Positions 1 through 7,959 of a stretch of 35,040 nucleotides of DNA are shown in pieces. The position numbers were made by a program, and so were the translations under genes. The DNA is from an uncultured Clostridiaceae bacterium (GTDB lineage Bacteria > Bacillota > Clostridia > Oscillospirales > Ruminococcaceae), in assembly GCA_946411985.1 (NCBI GenBank), contig CAMKFY010000002.1:1-35040 (forward strand). Direction: 5' to 3'. Under the pieces are notes generated by a model. It saw nothing but the letters and a program-made list of their open reading frames with translations. It was not told where the DNA came from and did not search any database. Each line of letters starts with the position of its first letter. Position 1 is the stretch's first letter.

Positions 1-218
1 AAAATAGCAATAACACCCGGCGCCCCAGTTATAGCAGCTGTTAAAACTGTAAACAGATTAACGCTAACATAATCTGTTAGAAAATAACCCAGCCCACCCA
101 AACATAGGAGCCCCGACAGGCTCCCTAAAGACATAGCTTTAAAAAAATTATTAAAGCTCATATAAAAGCTAAGCATAACTATAAATATAAATAGTAAAAG
201 TAAATATTCCGGTAACAT
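1..218 (-). CDS. bofA: BofA-like inhibitor of pro-sigma-K processing (3' end cut by window)
   Basis: This is a partial gene that runs off the left edge. I translated it by hand because it is not in the ORF track. ATG at 218 follows a GGAAGG-type SD, and the protein starts MLPEYLLLLF. The roughly 72 visible residues are hydrophobic with two membrane spans, and end in a stretch (VNLFTVLTAA then GAPGVIAIF) that resembles the conserved C-terminal part of BofA, which is about 87 residues in B. subtilis. BofA is an integral mother-cell membrane protein that holds the SpoIVFB protease inactive until the sigma-K checkpoint. The gene upstream is a yaaL homolog, matching the recR-yaaL-bofA order of Firmicutes, and this context carries much of the weight. 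Only a few codons should be missing. Confidence 0.72.
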   Translation of the reverse strand, partial: MLPEYLLLLFIFIVMLSFYMSFNNFFKAMSLGSLSGLLCLGGLGYFLTDYVSVNLFTVLTAAITGAPGVIAI

Positions 219-229
219 AAAACACCTTC

Positions 230-559
230 CTAACCTGTAACGCACACCATCTTTGCGCCACAACGAATTTTTCGTTTCCTAGCCTCTTTAATTAAATAGT
301 TATATCGCTTTTCTAGCGATTCAATATTATATATACAAGACTCTATCAAATCAAAATCTGTTTGCAAATTAAATTCTGTGTTTGCATGCTTTAATTTAGC
401 TTTAACCTCCTCCATTTCTTCTAAAATTTCACAGCGCTTTCTCTCCATTTCAGCTAAATAAAATTTGTCTTCTTCATTTAATTTCACTTTCTCCGCCTTT
501 TTAGACATAATTTTTTGTATTGTTATAAAAATACCACTAAACTTTTCACAAATATTCAC
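230..559 (-). CDS. yaaL: YaaL-like DUF2508 family protein
   Basis: This is a small, charged, largely helical protein of about 109 residues. It contains a LNEEDKFYLAEMERKR segment, a long coiled-coil-like middle and a basic C-terminus. This is the look of the DUF2508 (YaaL) family, whose function is unknown and which sits between recR and bofA in many Firmicutes; here it lies 11 bp before a bofA-like gene. The ORF track starts at GTG 568, but that codon directly abuts the GGAGGT SD (569-574). The in-frame GTG at 559 is 9 nt from the SD and is preferred. A later ATG at 508 has no SD. The family call rests on size, composition and gene order rather than a catalytic motif. Confidence 0.65.
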   Translation of the reverse strand: MNICEKFSGIFITIQKIMSKKAEKVKLNEEDKFYLAEMERKRCEILEEMEEVKAKLKHANTEFNLQTDFDLIESCIYNIESLEKRYNYLIKEARKRKIRCGAKMVCVTG

Positions 560-717
560 AATAAGCACACCTCCATTTTTAACATCCTTCTTTTAGGTTA
601 CGGTGTTATTATTGGCAGATTAACAAATTTTATAAATTTTTTTCAAATGTATTTAATTTTTTTAAATTTATTCTTTAAATTTAAATTTTATTCCTATTTC
701 AAATTAAAAAATTACAG

Positions 718-783
718 TTTTAAAATAACCACAGTAGCACAAGTTAAAACCCCATTAAATTAACGAGCAGAAAATATAACAAC
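718..783. repeat. Decayed duplicate of the 3' part of znuB
   Basis: The segment beginning TTTAAAATAACCACAGTAGC repeats the sequence at about 900-965 inside znuB. It shares the downstream blocks TAACGAGCAGAAAA and GCAGAAAATATAACAAC, with substitutions and an apparent internal deletion between them. It lies 51-116 bp beyond the znuB stop codon and has no open frame. The rest of the 265-bp gap (570-833) is very AT-rich, and I see no other feature in it apart from the yaaL SD. Confidence 0.6.
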
Positions 784-833
784 ACCAAAAAATTTATTAA
801 ATTAAAATAAATTTTAGTATTTATATATAAAAT

Positions 834-1667
834 TTAACTCCCAGAATAGCTTATATTTTTTAGCCTTGCCACCAAACTATAAATTAAAAATATAGTCAAA
901 TTTAAAATAACCACAGTAGCGCCAGTTGGAATTGAATATACTAACGAGCAGAAAAAGCCAACAACAAAACAAAAAACAGAATTTAACGCAGAAAATATAA
1001 CAACTGTTTTATATTTTCTAAACAACCTACTAGCCGATAAAACCGGAAAAATTATTAAACTAGAAATAAGTAAAGACCCAACCATTTTAATGCCTACCAC
1101 CACAACAACAGCTGTTAAAACAGCCACGCACACATTATAAAGCCTAACCTTAATGCCCGTGGCAACTGCAAAATCTTCATCAAATGTTATTGCAAATATT
1201 TTGTTATGCAAAAAAATAAACATAAAAATAACAATAACAGAAAAAACCACGCTAAATAACAAATCTACGTTATTTAACGTTAATATACTGCCAAACATAT
1301 AGTTTAAAACGTCTACATTCATACCAGTAGTAATAGACACCACCAATATACCTATTGAAAGTGAACTATTAGACAAAATAGCTATTGCAGAATCACTTTT
1401 AACCCTACTATTTTCATTTAACATAAGCAACAATATAGCAAACCCCACCACAACCGGTATGGAAAGCAAAAAAGGTGCCCAATTCAAAGCAGAAGAAACC
1501 GCAAAAGTAGAAAACCCAATATGCGAAAGCCCGTCGCCTATCATGGCACACCTTTTAAACACCAAATTAACTCCTAAAAGAGCAACACAAATAGAAATAA
1601 AAACACCAGCTAAAAAAGCTCGTTGCAAAAAAGCATATTTAAACACATTAGTAACAACACCAAACAA
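834..1667 (-). CDS. znuB: Zinc/manganese ABC transporter permease (ABC-3 family)
   Basis: This is a 277-residue, very hydrophobic permease with about eight or nine membrane segments. It is the membrane channel of a ZnuABC/AdcABC-type metal importer. Family hallmarks include an N-terminal AFLAGVFISICVALLGVNLV stretch, then GDGLSHIGFSTFA (the conserved D-x-L-SH-x-G region) and a late VGIKMVGSLLISSLIIFPVL helix. It is the last gene of the znuA-znuC-znuB operon and begins 2 bp after the znuC stop. The start is TTG at 1667, 6 nt after an AGGAGAA SD that overlaps the end of znuC. Zinc is the likeliest substrate given the binding protein, but manganese cannot be excluded from the permease alone. Confidence 0.9.
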   Translation of the reverse strand: MFGVVTNVFKYAFLQRAFLAGVFISICVALLGVNLVFKRCAMIGDGLSHIGFSTFAVSSALNWAPFLLSIPVVVGFAILLLMLNENSRVKSDSAIAILSNSSLSIGILVVSITTGMNVDVLNYMFGSILTLNNVDLLFSVVFSVIVIFMFIFLHNKIFAITFDEDFAVATGIKVRLYNVCVAVLTAVVVVVGIKMVGSLLISSLIIFPVLSASRLFRKYKTVVIFSALNSVFCFVVGFFCSLVYSIPTGATVVILNLTIFLIYSLVARLKNISYSGS

Positions 1668-1669
1668 AT

Positions 1670-2374
1670 CTACTTCTCCTTTAAAAACGCTTTTGATACA
1701 TTGCTCTTTAAATAGGCTGCAACCTCTCCAAAAAACAACAACTTTTTATTTATATGCAATATCTTTTTAGCGCAAAATATTGCAGACTTTATATCATGCG
1801 ACACCATAACAATTGCAATGTTTTGCTTTTCATTTAACATTTTCATTACAACATAAAAATGCTCCGCAAACATAGGGTCTACCCCTGCGCACGGCTCATC
1901 TAAAAATAAAACACGCTTAGCAGCAATAATGGCTCTTGCCAAAAACACCTTCTGCTGCTGCCCCTTAGAAAGATTTTTAAAATACATAGTTTTTAAATTT
2001 TCTATTTTTAAAAGCTTTAAAACCTCTTGCAGTCTATTAAAATGCCAAGGCCTAAAAAACGGAGAAAACCCCATGCCATTAACAAAGCCAGATAGGACAA
2101 CTTCCTGCACACTAGCAGGAAAACCTTTTTTTAAAGCAGTTTTTTGTGGCATATAACCCACTTCATTTCGTTTGAAATTAAAAATAACACCACCACTTGC
2201 AGGCCTTTTTAAGCCCAACATGCCTCTTAAAAGAGTGCTTTTGCCAGAGCCGTTCTCCCCCAATATAACTATGTAATCTTTAGGGTATATTTTAAAAGAC
2301 ACGCCATCTACAGCAACCTTCTCACCATATTTAACAACCAAATTTTCACAACTTATTAACTCCATAGTTAACAC
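1670..2374 (-). CDS. znuC: Zinc/manganese ABC transporter ATP-binding protein
   Basis: This is a 234-residue cytoplasmic ATPase that powers metal import through ZnuB. It shows the full ABC set: Walker A GENGSGKST near residue 40, Q-loop in VGYMPQK, signature LSKGQQQKV, Walker B RVLFLDEP with catalytic Glu, and the switch His in MVSHD. The length is usual for the family. The GTG start at 2374 overlaps the znuA stop by 7 bp. An in-frame ATG at 2365 is an alternative: the GAGG SD is 4 nt from the GTG and 13 nt from the ATG, so neither is ideal. It is translated as the middle gene of znuA-znuC-znuB. Confidence 0.93.
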   Translation of the reverse strand: MLTMELISCENLVVKYGEKVAVDGVSFKIYPKDYIVILGENGSGKSTLLRGMLGLKRPASGGVIFNFKRNEVGYMPQKTALKKGFPASVQEVVLSGFVNGMGFSPFFRPWHFNRLQEVLKLLKIENLKTMYFKNLSKGQQQKVFLARAIIAAKRVLFLDEPCAGVDPMFAEHFYVVMKMLNEKQNIAIVMVSHDIKSAIFCAKKILHINKKLLFFGEVAAYLKSNVSKAFLKEK

Positions 2375-3300
2375 AAAGCCTCTTTTAAAGTTTTAACATT
2401 TTCCTCTATGAAATTTAGAAATGTTTTGCCATTTTTAAAATCTTCCTTCGAACAATTATGACACGAATAAAAAACTTTCACCTTAGCTCCTACCTCATCT
2501 GCTATAGTTTTAGAAAGAGCACCGCTACTTTGTTCTAATTTTAAAATAAGCGGCACATTTTCCCTTTTAGCAACCTTCACAACATTAGACACATCTAATG
2601 AACCAACATCTGTGTTTGAACTGCAACCAGAATAAGGCGTTATATATTTAAGCCCATAGCAGTTAACAAAATACAAAAACGGAAACCTATCCGCAAACAC
2701 CAAAATATCTCTTTTTCTATTAGCCACAACATCTTTAAAACTATTGTTTAAACGGTTTAACTCTTTTAAATATATTCCCATATTTTCATTATACTTTGTG
2801 CCATTTTCTTTATCTATTTCACAAATTTTATTGGCAATACATTTCACTATTTTTACACAATTTGGCAACGAAGTCCACACATGTTCATCTTTAAATTTAC
2901 AGCCACTAGAATTTAAAACAACATCACCATCATCTTTGAAAATATCTAGAAAAGATAAACAGGAGCCAGAAGATTTTTTTAAAGATTTTAAAATTTTATC
3001 CACCCAAACGTCATTCTCCCCTCCTGTATATATAAATAAATCTGCATCTTTAACTTCTCTAATATCGCCAGCAGAAGGCTCAAAAGAATGAGCATCCACC
3101 CCGGGCGGTATTAACATTTTAACACGCACACCATCTACATTCTTCGTTATCTGCCGAGCAAAATCATAATGTGGAAACATTGTAGTAACAATTTTTACAC
3201 GACAATTTGAATAGCTATCTTTCCCCTTATTGAAACTGCACCCCAAAATAAACAGCAAAAAGCAAACAAAAACAGCAAAACTCAAAAAAAACCTTTTCAT
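2368..3300 (-). CDS. znuA: Zinc-binding lipoprotein of ABC importer (ZnuA/AdcA-like)
   Basis: This is an extracytoplasmic solute-binding lipoprotein that captures the metal and delivers it to ZnuB. The N-terminus MKRFFLSFAV leads into a hydrophobic core and a lipobox ending FILGC, so the mature protein should be lipid-anchored at that Cys. Metal-site segments are GVDAHSFEPS and DEHVWTS, both supplying His. The third site, usually His, reads FADRFPFLYF, and a SCHNCSKEDF segment lies near the C-terminus; this combination is familiar from clostridial members. The ORF track starts at ATG 3309, but AGG there is nearly adjacent. ATG 3300 has better SD spacing and gives a normal signal peptide. First gene of the znu operon. 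Confidence 0.9.
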   Translation of the reverse strand: MKRFFLSFAVFVCFLLFILGCSFNKGKDSYSNCRVKIVTTMFPHYDFARQITKNVDGVRVKMLIPPGVDAHSFEPSAGDIREVKDADLFIYTGGENDVWVDKILKSLKKSSGSCLSFLDIFKDDGDVVLNSSGCKFKDEHVWTSLPNCVKIVKCIANKICEIDKENGTKYNENMGIYLKELNRLNNSFKDVVANRKRDILVFADRFPFLYFVNCYGLKYITPYSGCSSNTDVGSLDVSNVVKVAKRENVPLILKLEQSSGALSKTIADEVGAKVKVFYSCHNCSKEDFKNGKTFLNFIEENVKTLKEALC

Positions 3301-3349
3301 ATAAACCATACCTAAGAGAATATATTTTTTTCAATAACACACACCTTTC

Positions 3350-3378
3350 ATATTAGCATATTTACAAAAACTAGTCAA
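3350..3378 (-). promoter_or_regulatory. Sigma-A promoter of the znuACB operon
   Basis: On the minus strand, TTGACT (3373-3378) and TAATAT (3350-3355) are separated by 17 nt. A TG one base upstream of the -10 gives an extended -10 element. The znuA start lies about 50 nt downstream. I see no clear Zur-type palindrome around it. Confidence 0.7.
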
Positions 3379-3559
3379 CAAAACCAAAAATATATTACAA
3401 CATCTAGGTATATATAAAATTTTAACATTTAAGAAAAACACTAAACCACTAAACTAATTTATAATCTAAATCTTCTCTTTAAGCATAAACAATATTTCTG
3501 TAGATAATTAATTTAATATTTAAATAGTGTAAGTTAAAAATAGGTGTGTTAAATATATT

Positions 3560-3654
3560 TTGTATAGTATAAACTATGAGTTATAATTTTATAACAACTA
3601 CATAGCAGATAAGAGATAACATTGCATATAAACCATATTAATCTGCTATTTTTT
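3560..3654 (+). terminator. Orphan intrinsic terminator, possible small RNA
   Basis: TAGCAGAT (3603-3610) pairs perfectly with ATCTGCTA (3641-3648) and is followed directly by six T (3649-3654), the form of a plus-strand terminator. The 30-nt loop can form a small ATAT/ATAT sub-stem. No plus-strand gene precedes it. A weak TTGTAT-16-TATAAT (3560-3587) could start a transcript of about 60 nt. The rest of the 3301-3727 gap holds only the znu and tRNA promoters. Confidence 0.45.
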
Positions 3655-3674
3655 AAATAAATTTAAATTTAATG

Positions 3675-3703
3675 TTGATTTAAACTAAAATATAGTTTAA
3701 AAT
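3675..3703 (+). promoter_or_regulatory. Sigma-A promoter of tRNA-Arg
   Basis: TTGATT (3675-3680) and TAAAAT (3698-3703) have a 17-nt spacer. The predicted start of transcription, near 3710, is about 18 nt before the mature tRNA 5' end. Confidence 0.6.
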
Positions 3704-3727
3704 AAAATGGTTGCTCATTATTATTTC

Positions 3728-3803
3728 GCGCCTGTAGCTCAATGGATAGAGCGTTGGACTCCGGCTCCAAAGGTTGCAGATTCGAATTCTGTCGGGCGCA
3801 CCA
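3728..3803 (+). tRNA. tRNA-Arg(CCG)
   Basis: This is a complete cloverleaf. Acceptor GCGCCTG pairs with CGGGCGC (one G-U). The D-arm is GTAGCTCAATGGATAGAGC, the anticodon stem TTGGA/TCCAA holds loop CTCCGGC with anticodon CCG at 3761-3763, the variable loop is AGGTT, and the T-arm has TTCGAAT. Discriminator A is at 3800 and CCA is encoded at 3801-3803. It reads the Arg codon CGG. The ORFs drawn through it in the track are artefacts. Confidence 0.97.
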
Positions 3804-4150
3804 TAAAATTTGTTAAATTTAAAGCTTTTATAGCTTTGTTGCGTTTTATGCAACACATTTTAGCTAAAAATAAAGCAAAAATAATAAATTTTATAATACA
3901 TAAACCAAATTTTAATGTTGTAGTAAATAACATATTGCATAATTGCTTGCAAAAAAAAATATAAAATGATACAATACTGCAGGAAGTTGGAACATAACTT
4001 TTTAAATAGAGGCCTTTAAAGTTTAAGTTTATACATGCAATGTTAATTACATTAACTATTTAAAATTTGAGTGATGTGTTAGCTTAATTTTAGCATACAA
4101 ACTTTTTTAGTAGTAAAGGTATTAAGTTTTATAAATGGGGGTTATTTACA
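3804..4150. other. Gap between tRNA-Arg and the malic enzyme gene
   Basis: AT-rich and without a credible gene. A TGTTGC/GCAACA hairpin with a 7-nt loop (3837-3855) followed by CATTTTAG is a plausible weak terminator for the tRNA. A small AAGTT/AACTT hairpin followed by T's lies near 3984. I found no convincing sigma-A promoter for the downstream gene. A GGGG-type SD precedes its ATG at 4151. Confidence 0.35.
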
Positions 4151-5323
4151 ATGGATTATGGCAGCATATCTTTAGAGGAACACTATAAATGGCGTGGGAA
4201 ACTAGAAGTGGTGCCCACCGTGCCTTTAGACAATATGAAAGACCTTTCAATAGCATACACGCCTGGAGTGGCTCAGCCTTGTTTAGAAATTCAAAAGGAT
4301 ATATCTAAAAGCTACACACTAACTGGCAGATGGAACACAATAGCTGTGGTTACAGATGGCTCGGCAGTTTTGGGGCTTGGTGATATAGGCCCAGAAGCTG
4401 GAATGCCTGTTATGGAGGGTAAATGCGTTTTGTTTAAACGGTTTGCAAATGTAAACGCAATACCTATTTGTATACGCTCAAAAGATGTAGACAGCATAGT
4501 AAAAACAGTGTCGCTAATAAGTGGTAGTTTTGGTGGTATAAATTTAGAAGATATATCTGCTCCACGTTGTTTTGAAATAGAACGCAAGCTAAAAGAAGTT
4601 TGTGATATACCTATTTTTCACGATGACCAACACGGAACTGCTGTGGTAACTCTTGCTGCAATTATAAACGCTTTAAAATTAGTAGGCAAAAAAATTGAAG
4701 ATGTTAAGGTGGTCACAAGTGGGGCTGGAGCTGCTGGCATAGCAATAATAAAGCTTTTAATGGCGGTGGGGCTGGAAAATGTTATAATGTGTGATAGAAC
4801 TGGCGCAATATACAAAGGCAGAAGTGGTTTAAACAAAGAAAAAGAAGAAATGGCAGAAATATCTAATAAAAATAGGGAAAAGGGTCTTTTAGAAGACGTA
4901 ATAAAAGGAGCGGATGTTTTTATAGGCGTATCAGCACCAGGCACTGTTACTAAAAACATGGTAAAGTCTATGGCTAAAAACCCAATACTGTTCCCTATGG
5001 CAAACCCCACTCCAGAAATAATGCCTGAAGACGCGTTAGAAGCTGGAGCTGCTGTTGTGGGCACTGGTAGGAGTGATTTTAGCAATCAAATTAACAACGT
5101 GCTCGCCTTCCCTGGAATATTTAGAGGAGCATTAGACGTAAGAGCGAAAGATATAAATGACGAAATGAAAATAGCTGCTGCCTACGCTATTGCAAACATA
5201 ATTGAAGAGAAGGAGTTAAATAAAGATTACATAATACCAAGCCCATTTAACCCAGAAGTTAAAGAAAAAATAGCCAGTGCTGTAGCAGAGGCTGCGAAAA
5301 AAACGGGAGTGGCTAGGTTGTAG
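4151..5323 (+). CDS. NAD(P)-dependent malic enzyme (malate to pyruvate + CO2)
   Basis: This 390-residue cytoplasmic enzyme matches the short, single-domain bacterial malic enzymes (MaeB/YtsJ type without the phosphotransacetylase tail). The N-terminal part has SIAYTPGVAQPC with the catalytic Tyr region, then TDGSAVLGLGDIGPEAGMP and a Lys in MEGKCVLFKRFA. Metal and substrate residues appear in PIFHDDQHGTAVV, and the Rossmann domain opens with VTSGAGAAGIAI. It decarboxylates malate oxidatively, giving pyruvate and NAD(P)H. It stands alone, with 162 bp before murD and no visible regulatory link. The cofactor cannot be assigned from sequence reading. ATG 4151 has a GGGGG-type SD. Confidence 0.94.
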   Translation: MDYGSISLEEHYKWRGKLEVVPTVPLDNMKDLSIAYTPGVAQPCLEIQKDISKSYTLTGRWNTIAVVTDGSAVLGLGDIGPEAGMPVMEGKCVLFKRFANVNAIPICIRSKDVDSIVKTVSLISGSFGGINLEDISAPRCFEIERKLKEVCDIPIFHDDQHGTAVVTLAAIINALKLVGKKIEDVKVVTSGAGAAGIAIIKLLMAVGLENVIMCDRTGAIYKGRSGLNKEKEEMAEISNKNREKGLLEDVIKGADVFIGVSAPGTVTKNMVKSMAKNPILFPMANPTPEIMPEDALEAGAAVVGTGRSDFSNQINNVLAFPGIFRGALDVRAKDINDEMKIAAAYAIANIIEEKELNKDYIIPSPFNPEVKEKIASAVAEAAKKTGVARL

Positions 5324-5485
5324 TTTTTTTGTAAAACACCTTTAAAAACCATTAGCAGCTACTATATAGCATTATAAAATTGTGTACATTGTTTAGCTTT
5401 TATACATAATATGGTGTGGTTGTGTTGCTGATGGTTTATTTTGCTTGTTCTTATGTTTAGTTTTTACTTTATGGAGGGTGTTTTT

Positions 5486-6877
5486 TTGTTTCGTGAATTA
5501 AACTCGTTTTTGAAATATTGCATTAACAAAAAAGTAGCTTTTATTGGCGTTGGAGTGTCTAATTTTAAAGCTATAATTATGTTTCTAGAGAAAGGCATTA
5601 ATGTAACAGTTCTAGACAAAAAAAGTGAAGTTGAGCTTGGCAATAAAGCTAACATATTAAAAGAAGCTGGAGCCACGTTTATATGCGGTGAGGATTATCT
5701 TAATAATATTTTAAATTTCGACATAGTAATACGGTCACCTGGTGTATATTTTAATAACAGTGTACTGCAAGCTGCAATTAAAAAAGGTGTTGTTGTAACG
5801 TCTGAAATGGAGCTTTTTTTCGATTTTTGCCCATGTAAAATTATAGCAATAACAGGCTCCGACGGAAAAACAACAACAACAACTTTAATAGCATCTATCT
5901 TAAAGCAGGATGGCTTTAACGTTCATGTGGGCGGAAACATTGGCAAACCTTTGTTATGCGAATTGCAGAATATAGGTGAGAGCGATGTTTGCGTTGTGGA
6001 GCTCTCTAGTTTTCAACTGCTTTCTATGCGAAAATCGCCAGACATAGCCGTTATAACGAATATATCTGAAAACCACCTAGACGTTCATAAAAACATGGGC
6101 GAATATATTAAAGCAAAACAGAATATATTCATCCATCAAAATGCATTTTCAAAATTGATATTAAACTTAGATAATAATATATGTTGTGGGTTTGAAGATT
6201 ATGCAAGAGGCTTTGTTAAAAAGTTTAGCATGAAAAGCAAGATTTTAAACGGCGCCTTTTATGAAGAAAATAGTCAAAATTTATACCACGCTAAAAATGG
6301 CAAATATGAAAAAATTTTAAATTCTAAAGATATAGCACTTTTAGGAGCTCACAACATTGAAAATTTTTTAGCTGTAATAGCGGCCGTGTATGGTATGGCA
6401 AGCCCAAGCAGCATAAAAAAGGTGGCAAAAGAGTTTAAAGGAGTAAAACATAGGCTGGAGCTTGTGAAAAATAACGATAATATATTGTGGTATAACGATT
6501 CTATAGCCACCACTCCAACAAGAACAATAGCGGCTCTAAATAGCTTTAAAAATAATATAATATTAATAGCAGGTGGGTATGATAAAAAAGTGCCTTTTGA
6601 CGGATTAATAGACGAAATTTTAAAAAAGGTTAAGGCATTAATTTTAATAGGAGATACTGCAAACAAAATAGAATGCGGCATCAAAAATAACAATAATTTT
6701 TGTGAAGATTTTAAAATTTTAAGGGCAAAAAGTGTGAGCGATGCTGTTGTTAAAGCTAAAAAATTAGCAACATGTGGTGATGTTGTATTGTTTTCACCGG
6801 CTTGCGCTAGCTTTGATATGTATAGCAATTTTGAAGAGCGTGGCAAGGATTTTGTAAAATCTGTTTTAAAAATATAA
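5486..6877 (+). CDS. murD: UDP-N-acetylmuramoylalanine--D-glutamate ligase
   Basis: MurD adds D-Glu to UDP-MurNAc-L-Ala in cytoplasmic peptidoglycan precursor synthesis, using ATP. Seen in order: the N-terminal nucleotide-sugar domain with IGVGVSN, the P-loop GSDGKTTTTT (GTNGKT in many homologs), a central NISENHLDVH segment, the Mg/ATP region, and NDSIATTPTRTIAAL in the C-terminal domain, a form I associate with clostridial MurD. The ORF track begins at TTG 5441, but an ATGGAGGGTG SD at 5471-5480 lies inside that frame. TTG 5486, 7 nt after the SD, gives MFRELNSFLKY and 463 residues, the family's usual size. It probably heads an operon with the two M42 genes, the first starting 27 bp after its stop. 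Confidence 0.93.
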   Translation: MFRELNSFLKYCINKKVAFIGVGVSNFKAIIMFLEKGINVTVLDKKSEVELGNKANILKEAGATFICGEDYLNNILNFDIVIRSPGVYFNNSVLQAAIKKGVVVTSEMELFFDFCPCKIIAITGSDGKTTTTTLIASILKQDGFNVHVGGNIGKPLLCELQNIGESDVCVVELSSFQLLSMRKSPDIAVITNISENHLDVHKNMGEYIKAKQNIFIHQNAFSKLILNLDNNICCGFEDYARGFVKKFSMKSKILNGAFYEENSQNLYHAKNGKYEKILNSKDIALLGAHNIENFLAVIAAVYGMASPSSIKKVAKEFKGVKHRLELVKNNDNILWYNDSIATTPTRTIAALNSFKNNIILIAGGYDKKVPFDGLIDEILKKVKALILIGDTANKIECGIKNNNNFCEDFKILRAKSVSDAVVKAKKLATCGDVVLFSPACASFDMYSNFEERGKDFVKSVLKI

Positions 6878-6904
6878 GAGAATGTTTGGAGTTTTAAATT
6901 TAGC

Positions 6905-7891
6905 ATGTTAAATTCAAAATTACTTTTAGAATTGTGTTCCATAAATAGCATATCTGGCAGAGAGAAAGATATAAGTGAATATTTAAAAGAAAAGCTTAAA
7001 AAATATTCAAATAATGTTTATATAACAAAGTTAAATAGCGTTATATGCGAAGTTAGAAAGCCAAAAGAAGGCGCGCCAAAAATAGTGTTAGAAGCGCACA
7101 CCGATACAGTAGGCTTAGTAGCAAACGCTATAACAAGCAGTGGCTATATTAAAGCTTCGTGTTGCGGTGGGATGGATTTTAAAAGTTTAATATATAAAAA
7201 GGTTACAGTGTGCTCGGAGCCAAAATTAAATGGCTTCATATTTAAAAATAATCAAAGTGCAAACGATATTCTTGTTGATGTTGGCTTAAAACCAGAATTA
7301 GTAAAGCAATATGTTAAAGAAGGCGATGCTATAGTTTTTGATTATAACCCCGTAATGTTGCAAAATAACAGAGTATGCGTTCGCTATTTAGATAATAGAG
7401 CTTCTGTTTTTGCAATTCTTTTAGCGCTGGAAAAATTAAAAGAAGAAAATTTAAAAGCAGGCATATATGCTATGTTTAGCTCCCTAGAAGAAACTTCGCA
7501 GGGGGGCGCTGCCACTTCAAGCTATGAACTAAATCCAAATATTGCTATATGCGTAGACGTTAGCTTTGCAAAAACTTTAGGTGTTGACAGCTCAACATCT
7601 TTAGGCATTATGGGGCATGGCCCTATGATAGGCATATCCCCTATTTTAAACAGAACTCTATCAACACAATTTATAGATATAGCCAAAAAAAATAATATAC
7701 CATATCAACTAGAAGTAATGAACGGGCTCACAGGCACAAATGCCGACAGCATAACCATAACAAAAGGTGGCGTGCCTTGCGCACTGCTTTCAATACCACT
7801 TAAAAATATGCACACGTCGTTTGAAATAGTAGACATTAACGATATACATAACACAGCAAATTTAATTTACAATGCTATTTTAAATTTTTAA
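6905..7891 (+). CDS. M42-family metallo-aminopeptidase (FrvX/TET-like), intact site
   Basis: This 328-residue protein resembles M42 glutamyl/leucyl aminopeptidases, cytosolic enzymes that trim N-terminal residues from peptides and assemble as tetrahedral dodecamers. All dinuclear-site residues are recognisable: H65 and D67 in EAHTDTVG, bridging D163 in YLDNRA, E195/E196 (general base plus ligand) in SSLEETSQGGA, D218 in ICVDV, and H303 in KNMHTSFE. GLTGTNADS matches the family's C-terminal substrate region. It starts at ATG 6905, 27 bp after the murD stop. The GGAG SD is rather far (13 nt). It is followed by a divergent paralog 68 bp downstream. M42 members also include endoglucanase-annotated proteins; peptidase is the better-founded role. 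Confidence 0.85.
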   Translation: MLNSKLLLELCSINSISGREKDISEYLKEKLKKYSNNVYITKLNSVICEVRKPKEGAPKIVLEAHTDTVGLVANAITSSGYIKASCCGGMDFKSLIYKKVTVCSEPKLNGFIFKNNQSANDILVDVGLKPELVKQYVKEGDAIVFDYNPVMLQNNRVCVRYLDNRASVFAILLALEKLKEENLKAGIYAMFSSLEETSQGGAATSSYELNPNIAICVDVSFAKTLGVDSSTSLGIMGHGPMIGISPILNRTLSTQFIDIAKKNNIPYQLEVMNGLTGTNADSITITKGGVPCALLSIPLKNMHTSFEIVDINDIHNTANLIYNAILNF

Positions 7892-7959
7892 ATTTTTAAA
7901 TTTTTATGTGATAGTTTAAATATACACGCGCTTAAAATATTAAAAAAGGGTGTTGGGCT

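Noticed and set aside
515-763. 82-residue plus-strand ORF
   Set aside because: Phe/Leu/Tyr/Asn-rich translation of AT-rich DNA, without SD, overlapping the yaaL start and the znuB remnant.
3707-3964. ORFs on both strands (3707..3964 + and 3739..3933 -)
   Set aside because: They run through the intact tRNA-Arg gene and AT-rich flank, with no SD and no protein-like composition.
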